Of a stretch of 9,888 bases of DNA, positions 5,364 to 9,888 are shown piece after piece (position 1 is the first letter of the stretch; each line of letters starts with the position of its first letter). Where the stretch lies: assembly GCA_023414985.1 (NCBI GenBank), contig JAEZLY010000309.1, positions 1 to 9,888 on the forward strand, read 5' to 3'. A model generated the notes under the pieces. It saw only the letters and a program-made list of their open reading frames with translations, was not told the DNA's origin and did no database searches. Source of the DNA: Bacillota bacterium (GTDB lineage: Bacteria > Bacillota > Clostridia > Lachnospirales > Lachnospiraceae). A program made the translations under genes and the position numbers.

Positions 5364-7097
5364 TTAATCGGTTAAGCGGATATCACCGCTCACGGTACTT
5401 ATCATCAGCTCGCTTCCCTGCTTTCCGTAGGTGTAAGTCCCGGATCTTAAGTTACTCTGGTTCATATCCTGATATCTTATATTCAATACACCCGAAGTGG
5501 TTCTCGATTCGATACGATATCCGTTGCCATAATTTCTTAAGCCGACTTTAATGTTACCGCTGGTGCTGTTTGACTCCAATACAACATCTCCTTCACACTT
5601 TGCGTCAACATTTCCGGATTTTGAACTGGCATGGCATCGTTTTACATTGACATCAAGTGTAATATTACCGCTGGTACTTCCAACTACCAAACCATCCCCA
5701 CAGACTTTCTGAATTTTGATTTTGCCGCTGATACAGCTTGCATCTGTATTATTCATGTTCATATCATCGATATTAATATCACCGCTGGTACTCCTGATTT
5801 TGCATTCACTTACCTTCACCTGATGCAGTTCTATATCGCCGCTTATGGAACTATTATCTATAATATCCGCAGTAATGTTTCCGGCTTCTATATCACCGCT
5901 ACCGCTTTTCATCGTCAGAAACTTTACATCAATGCCATCTGCGCTGATATCACCACTCATGGTGCCTGCATTCAACTGAACGCTATTTATAGCTTCAAAA
6001 TCAATATCTCCACTGGCACACTTTATCCGTAAGTCTGTTGAAATTACGTGCTTGAGTGAAATCTCGCCGCTTGCTGCTCCTGCGATGATGCTCTTTGCTT
6101 TTACATCAAACAGCTTGATATCACCACTTGCTGTTTTTACGTCCACATAATTCATTGACTCCGGCAGCTCCACATGGATACGCATAGAGTTATGGTTCAT
6201 GTGAAACAGAAATACGGCCTTTCCAACTCTGCGGATTCCGGCATAAATCGTATTTCCTTCTTTATAACTGTAGAATTCAAAAAACTGTTTCTGTCGTTCA
6301 TTACCGTTATTAACATAGCTGATATTAACTTTTGGATTTGAGGATTTCGTTATCGTTACATCAGCGCACTCGCCGCTGATAACAAGATTTAAGCCATCGC
6401 CAGCTTTTCTTTGCTTCTCCTCTTCACTCCTGTCTTCAGAACTACTCTGCTGTTCCGTACTCTGATCTGAAGCAGTATCATTTGTCGGGGTATCGGAACT
6501 CTTTATGGTCTCTTCTGTTCCCTGATTATTGTTCCCGAAATCAAAACTTACACTGCTCTTTTCTTCATCCCCGGGGTCTTCACCGGCTTCATAGCTCTTT
6601 GATACATTTTCCGAAGAGCCTTCCGTATTTGTGTGATTAAAATCAAATGAATTCCTTAGGTAGGTATCGGTAAAATTATTAATGGAAGAGGTTGCCTGAT
6701 CCAGCGTATTCTTCAGCGAATGTCCTATCTCATTTACATCAATTTTACTGATTGCTTCGCCTGCTGAATCCAGCGCACTGTTGATTACATCGCCTATCTT
6801 TTCACTATCAAAACCCGGAATATTAAACCAACGCTCATTTGATTTTTTATCATTGGTATTCGCCTGATTCTCGTCTTCTTTCTCATGTTTGCTGTTTCCG
6901 GTTTGATAAACCTCTTTGATTTCATCAACCAAGTCATTGATTGAACCCAGTTCCTCACAGATTTGTTCTTCACTTTTGCCCTTTTCAATGCCAACCTGAA
7001 AGTGTTCTTCATAATCAGATACAATTTCTTCCATAACACTTTCTTCCGTATCCTTTAGTGCTTCTTTTAAAGCATTCAAATATTCTATCTTGTTCAT
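5364..7097 (-). CDS. HAAS (DUF1700)-domain protein with long DUF4097 beta-repeat domain
   Basis: A 577-residue protein. Residues 1-65 form the helical HAAS/DUF1700 domain (KIEYLNALKEALKDTEES, then VSDYEEHFQVGIEKGKSEEQ), which is usually paired with a PadR regulator. Residues about 66-230 are a polar, Ser/Glu/Asn-rich linker containing IGDVINSALDSAGEAISKID. From about 233 to the end is a DUF4097-type right-handed beta-repeat domain with thirteen SG(D/E/N/K/V) turns. ATG 7097 is chosen because AGGAGG lies 6 bases upstream; the ATG at 7103 touches that site. There is no signal peptide and no clear membrane helix, unlike many HAAS proteins, so it may be cytoplasmic or membrane-associated through partners. 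It starts 10 bases after padR and is surely co-transcribed with it. DUF4097 proteins often occur in envelope-stress loci; the precise role is unknown. Confidence 0.85.
   Translation of the reverse strand: MNKIEYLNALKEALKDTEESVMEEIVSDYEEHFQVGIEKGKSEEQICEELGSINDLVDEIKEVYQTGNSKHEKEDENQANTNDKKSNERWFNIPGFDSEKIGDVINSALDSAGEAISKIDVNEIGHSLKNTLDQATSSINNFTDTYLRNSFDFNHTNTEGSSENVSKSYEAGEDPGDEEKSSVSFDFGNNNQGTEETIKSSDTPTNDTASDQSTEQQSSSEDRSEEEKQRKAGDGLNLVISGECADVTITKSSNPKVNISYVNNGNERQKQFFEFYSYKEGNTIYAGIRRVGKAVFLFHMNHNSMRIHVELPESMNYVDVKTASGDIKLFDVKAKSIIAGAASGEISLKHVISTDLRIKCASGDIDFEAINSVQLNAGTMSGDISADGIDVKFLTMKSGSGDIEAGNITADIIDNSSISGDIELHQVKVSECKIRSTSGDINIDDMNMNNTDASCISGKIKIQKVCGDGLVVGSTSGNITLDVNVKRCHASSKSGNVDAKCEGDVVLESNSTSGNIKVGLRNYGNGYRIESRTTSGVLNIRYQDMNQSNLRSGTYTYGKQGSELMISTVSGDIRLTD
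5376..6140 (-). repeat. internal protein repeats of the DUF4097 domain
   Basis: Thirteen SG(D/E/N/K/V)-type turns spaced mostly 16-22 residues apart (49-67 bases); the last is about 36 residues after its predecessor. At DNA level several turns share near-identical cores such as ATCACCGCTGGTAC (around 5560, 5668 and 5780). The spacing fits one rung of a beta-helix per repeat. Confidence 0.75.
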
Positions 7098-7107
7098 AAC
7101 CATCCTC

Positions 7108-7413
7108 CTATTCTAAAATATTCTGAACTACAGCCACAAAGTCCAACCATTCTTTTTTCAGGGATGTCTGATATACTCGTCCCTGATCTGTTAAGTGATA
7201 ATATTTTCTGGCAGGCCCTTCACCGGACTCCACTAAATAGGTTTCAACATAGGCATCGTCTTTTAGCCTTTTTAGAATAAGATATAATGTCCCTGTTGAA
7301 ATTACCATTTGCTTTGAAATTGCATCTGTTAATTCATAACCATAACGGTCCGCTTCCACCAGTTTCGAAAGTACACATAATTCCAAAACTCCCTTTTTAA
7401 ATTGTGCATTCAT
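7108..7413 (-). CDS. PadR-family transcriptional regulator
   Basis: A 101-residue winged helix-turn-helix protein of the short PadR class (no extended C-terminal domain). Visible hallmarks are LELCVLSKL, the GYELTDAISK motif, the recognition-helix segment STGTLYLILKRLKDDAYVE, and the wing with EGPARKYYHLTDQGR. ATG 7413 is preferred because AAAGGAG stands 7 bases upstream; the in-frame GTG at 7431 precedes that ribosome site and would give six extra residues. Its stop (7108-7110) overlaps the ribosome site of the HAAS-DUF4097 gene, giving tight coupling. PadR proteins in this arrangement usually repress their own operon. The palindrome TATATTGCAATATA over its -35 box is a natural operator candidate. 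The inducing signal is unknown. Confidence 0.92.
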   Translation of the reverse strand: MNAQFKKGVLELCVLSKLVEADRYGYELTDAISKQMVISTGTLYLILKRLKDDAYVETYLVESGEGPARKYYHLTDQGRVYQTSLKKEWLDFVAVVQNILE

Positions 7414-7505
7414 CTGCTGACTCCTTTCCACCTGATAGTGAATTGATTTTTAGTCTCCGAAAAATTCAGTATATCTATCATCGTTACTGACTATCATTGC
7501 ATTAT

Positions 7506-7534
7506 ATTTTATCACTAGCTATTATATATTGCAA
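7506..7534 (-). promoter_or_regulatory. likely promoter of the padR-DUF4097 operon
   Basis: Minus-strand TTGCAA (7534-7529) and TAAAAT (7511-7506) with a 17-base spacer. The -35 box is the centre of a 14-bp palindrome. The predicted mRNA leader is about 90 bases. Confidence 0.5.
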
Positions 7535-7538
7535 TATA
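7525..7538. promoter_or_regulatory. palindrome TATATTGCAATATA, candidate PadR operator
   Basis: A perfect 14-bp palindrome centred on TTGCAA in the divergent promoter region. It covers the presumed -35 box of padR, so a bound dimer would block RNA polymerase. PadR-family proteins commonly recognise AT-rich palindromes of this kind; assignment to this PadR is inferred from position. Confidence 0.5.
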
Positions 7539-7671
7539 GTAATTTATGTTATATATTATTTTTAATCTACTCTTAATAAAATGTCTGCAAAGGTGATTTA
7601 ATTATTCCTGTAGGATGGCGGAATGCACAATTTATTAGCGTTTATTTCACAGAATCTTACTATATTTTAAT

Positions 7672-7700
7672 TTGTCAATTCATTTACAATCAGTTATAAT
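7672..7700 (+). promoter_or_regulatory. promoter of the xpaC-telA operon
   Basis: TTGTCA (7672-7677) and TATAAT (7695-7700) with exactly 17 bases between. It lies about 40 bases before the ATG at 7741, giving a short leader of roughly 35 bases. The rest of the 330-base divergent region is AT-rich, and no further gene is seen in it. Confidence 0.75.
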
Positions 7701-7740
7701 AAAATCAGTTATTTTGAAGCGCTTGGTTGGAGGAAATACC

Positions 7741-9126
7741 ATGAATAGAAGAATAGGGGACGAAATCAGGGACATTGTGCAAGACGCGATCAATACCAAA
7801 GATTTTCGTCAATTAAATAGAAATATCTCGGACACGGTGAATGGTGCTCTGGATGAAGTGCATAGATCACTTTTCCATACGGGCGACCGTCAGAATTGGC
7901 ACAAACCTGATATTGATATACACGTGAATGCTCCTCAGGATAACAGCACGCGACAAGATAATTTCACTAACCGTAGTGGACAGGCTTATCGCAATTATCG
8001 CAATGAGTATCGCAATTATCGTAATGAGTATCGTAATAATCAACGTAATAATAACCAAAGGCAAGCCTTCTCCTATTCTGCCGGATACAATCAGAACACG
8101 CCGAAACAGCAGACACCGACTGGACGGACTCAACCATTTCCGATCGTACCGGTGGGAAACGTTTCCGGAATACTAATGACTGTTTTTGGCAGTATCGGTT
8201 TCGGAATTACCGGGCTTGCGATTGTTACCTTATGTATCATAGGCCAAATTACTGCCCATATCGCTTACTTCGGAACCATTGCTCTTTATCTTCTGCCATT
8301 ATTCTTTATCAGCCTGATCTTATTTTATCAAGGATCACGGTTCAGAGCGAGATTAAGAAGGTTTAGAAGATATATAGGAATTTTTCAGAATCAGGGTTAT
8401 TATACCTTGAAAGAATTATCCGATCACATAAACAAGAGTAAGAAATCCATTATAAAGGATCTTCGGAAAATGATTTCGATCGGCATGTTTCCCGAAGGGC
8501 ACATCGATAAACAGGAGACCTGTATTATACTAAATCGTGAGTGTTATCTGAAATATCTGGAGCTGCAGCAGAATGAGCTCCGGCAGACAGCGAGTGCGCC
8601 GGAGGAAAATAAAAATAGTCAAAGCAGCGACGGGCAAAACTCCACAGCTTATGTGATGGATGAAGAAACGAGAACAGCAATCGAGAACGGGCGCTCTTAT
8701 ATCCGTCAGATTAAGGAAGCAAATGATGCCATCCCCGGAGAAACAATCTCGAAAAAGCTGTTCTATCTGGAAGCAATTCTGGATAAGATCTTCAATTATG
8801 TAGAACAACATCCGAACCAGCTTCCTCAGATACAGCAGTTTATGAGTTACTATCTTCCGACCACTCTAAAATTAGTAAATGCATATAAGGATTTTGATAA
8901 AGAATCCGTACAGGGTGAGAATATTACATCGGCTAAAAATGAAATTGACCTTACACTCGATACCATCAATCGGGCTTTCGAGAAATTATATGACAGTTTT
9001 TTCCTGAATGCAGCGATGGATATCTCTACTGACATATCGGTATTGGAGACTCTTCTTGCTCAGGAAGGGCTGACTCAGAAGGATTTTAAATCAAAACAAA
9101 CTATGGGAGGATTAACCAATGAATGA
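7741..9126 (+). CDS. XpaC-like (5-bromo-4-chloroindolyl phosphate hydrolysis family) membrane protein
   Basis: A 461-residue protein. ATG 7741 is chosen for the GGAGG 7 bases upstream; an upstream frame extension to 7672 overlaps the promoter and is not credible. Layout: an N-terminal amphipathic region (IGDEIRDIVQDAINTKDF); a polar Asn/Arg/Tyr-rich linker with YRNYRNE repeats (about 83-105); two membrane helices at about 140-165 and 170-197; a winged-helix-like segment (YTLKELSDHINKSKKSIIKDL, then MISIGMFPEG); and a C-terminal helical XpaC domain (about 310-455) with KLFYLEAILDKIFNYVEQHP and QFMSYYLPTTLKLVNAY. It overlaps the TelA-like gene by 8 bases. XpaC next to a TelA homologue is also known in B. 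subtilis (xpaC-yaaN). The family name reflects a phenotype on a chromogenic substrate; the true biochemical role is not established. Confidence 0.87.
   Translation: MNRRIGDEIRDIVQDAINTKDFRQLNRNISDTVNGALDEVHRSLFHTGDRQNWHKPDIDIHVNAPQDNSTRQDNFTNRSGQAYRNYRNEYRNYRNEYRNNQRNNNQRQAFSYSAGYNQNTPKQQTPTGRTQPFPIVPVGNVSGILMTVFGSIGFGITGLAIVTLCIIGQITAHIAYFGTIALYLLPLFFISLILFYQGSRFRARLRRFRRYIGIFQNQGYYTLKELSDHINKSKKSIIKDLRKMISIGMFPEGHIDKQETCIILNRECYLKYLELQQNELRQTASAPEENKNSQSSDGQNSTAYVMDEETRTAIENGRSYIRQIKEANDAIPGETISKKLFYLEAILDKIFNYVEQHPNQLPQIQQFMSYYLPTTLKLVNAYKDFDKESVQGENITSAKNEIDLTLDTINRAFEKLYDSFFLNAAMDISTDISVLETLLAQEGLTQKDFKSKQTMGGLTNE
7987..8040 (+). repeat. 21-bp tandem repeat encoding YRNYRNE in the XpaC-like gene
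   Basis: Two tandem 21-bp units (7987-8007 and 8008-8028) that differ at a single base, followed by a partial third unit that decays into Asn/Gln/Arg codons. The encoded YRNYRNE units form a basic, tyrosine-rich linker between the N-terminal segment and the membrane helices. Such in-frame repeats tend to vary in copy number between strains. Confidence 0.8.
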
Positions 9127-9888
9127 TGAAGTACCCACATTAACATTTGAACCTTTTAAAGAGGAGCTCACAGGGCCCGGCGGATTAAAGCAGGTCTCTG
9201 ACAGACCCGAGCTACCTAAGACAGAAAACGTTCAGCCCGAGGTTATCGTTTTTGATGAAAGCAGACTATCACCGGAAGAGAAAAAAATGGTGGCTGATTT
9301 TGCTAATACGATTGATCTGACCAAATCCAATCTTATTCTTCAATATGGAGTCGGTGCTCAGAAAAAGATTGCTGATTTTTCGGAGTCTGCCTTAAACAAT
9401 GTGAAAACCAAGGATTTGGGAGAGGTCGGGGAAATGCTCTCCGGTGTAGTGATGGAGTTAAAGAGCTTTGAAGCGGATGGCGAGGAAAAAGGCTTCTTTG
9501 GTTTATTCAAGAAGCAATCCCAAAAGCTATCTGCCATGAAAGCAAAATATGATAAAGCAGAGATAAATATCAATAAAATATGCAACGTGCTGGAAGGCCA
9601 TAAAATCCAATTACTGAAAGATGTTGCCACGATGGATAAGCTATACGAAATAAATAAGACTTATTTCAAAGAACTATCCATGTATATCCTGGCAGGTAAA
9701 AAGAAATTAGCTAAAGTTCAATCCGAGGAGCTGCCACAACTCATTGAAAAATCGAATCAAACCAATCTTCCGGAGGATGCCCAGGCAGTGAACGATCTGG
9801 TAGCCGTCTGCAACCGCTTCGAGAAGAAAATTCATGATTTGGAATTAACCAGAATGATCTCAATACAAATGGCACCTCAGATTCGCCT
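9119..9888 (+). CDS. TelA-family toxic anion resistance protein (3' end outside the window)
   Basis: 256 complete codons of a TelA/KlaA-family protein, cut by the window end. ATG 9119 is preceded by GGGAGG 8 bases upstream, and the gene overlaps the end of the XpaC-like gene by 8 bases (ATGAATGA), so the two are translationally coupled. The N-terminal 60 residues are acidic and variable. They are followed by the conserved helical core: FANTIDLTKSNLILQYG, then the family-typical FFGLFKK with ITKxxxKY-like SAMKAKYDKAEINI, and YFKELSMYILAGKKKL. Full-length relatives are about 350-400 residues, so roughly two thirds is present. The family is linked to tellurite and other toxic-anion or envelope-stress resistance; the mechanism is unresolved. 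It presumably works with the XpaC-like membrane protein. Confidence 0.9.
   Translation, partial: MNDEVPTLTFEPFKEELTGPGGLKQVSDRPELPKTENVQPEVIVFDESRLSPEEKKMVADFANTIDLTKSNLILQYGVGAQKKIADFSESALNNVKTKDLGEVGEMLSGVVMELKSFEADGEEKGFFGLFKKQSQKLSAMKAKYDKAEININKICNVLEGHKIQLLKDVATMDKLYEINKTYFKELSMYILAGKKKLAKVQSEELPQLIEKSNQTNLPEDAQAVNDLVAVCNRFEKKIHDLELTRMISIQMAPQIR

Noticed and set aside
5631..6032. Plus-strand 133-codon frame with repeated Ile/Thr/Ala pattern
   Set aside because: The pattern is only the mirror of the SGD repeats of the DUF4097 gene on the other strand.
7717..7724. AAGCGCTT palindrome before the XpaC-like gene, considered as a catabolite-response (cre) site
   Set aside because: TGAAGCGCTT lacks one base of the cre spacing, so it does not fit the consensus.
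7987..8040. Tandem repeats considered as a CRISPR fragment
   Set aside because: Units are adjacent with no spacers and are in frame within a coding sequence.

Overview
The window looks like chromosomal DNA of a low-GC, endospore-forming Clostridia, most likely a Lachnospiraceae-type anaerobe. This is inferred from the AT-rich intergenic DNA, strong AGGAGG-type ribosome sites, CotF-type spore coat genes, a PadR/HAAS-DUF4097 pair and an XpaC-TelA pair. No tRNA, rRNA, CRISPR array, insertion sequence or replication origin is visible. Most genes lie on the minus strand; only the right-hand end (from about 7.67 kb) is clearly transcribed on the plus strand.

Left part (1-2100): a TetR-type repressor gene runs with a translationally coupled four-helix membrane protein gene. 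They lie behind a perfect TTGACA-17-TATAAT promoter whose -10 box abuts an inverted repeat, a good candidate operator for autoregulation. Next, across a strong 14-bp hairpin terminator, is a NudC-type NAD(H)/NAD-capped-RNA pyrophosphatase with an intact zinc ribbon and an exact Nudix box.

Middle part (2100-5100): a small unrecognised plus-strand reading frame, perhaps a remnant, and then a minus-strand spore operon. In transcription order it is: short coat protein, CotF-like protein, zinc alcohol dehydrogenase, short coat protein, CotF-like protein, and a 51-codon Asn/Ser/Thr-rich protein ending in YYSWW. The first five genes match, from memory, the Bacillus subtilis yraG-yraF-adhB-yraE-yraD arrangement. 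The sixth is too short for ordinary ORF calling but has a near-perfect Shine-Dalgarno sequence and is the best candidate for something undescribed.

Right part (5100-9888): the 3' stub of a broken gene, probably Nudix-like, keeps its terminator but has lost its start. Upstream of it lies a padR - HAAS/DUF4097 operon whose second product has about thirteen SG(D/N/E) repeat turns. Divergent from it, across a 330-bp AT-rich promoter region with recognisable promoters in both directions and a TATATTGCAATATA palindrome, is an xpaC-like gene overlapping a telA-like gene, which is cut by the window end. The two divergent units may form an envelope-stress module; that link is inference.
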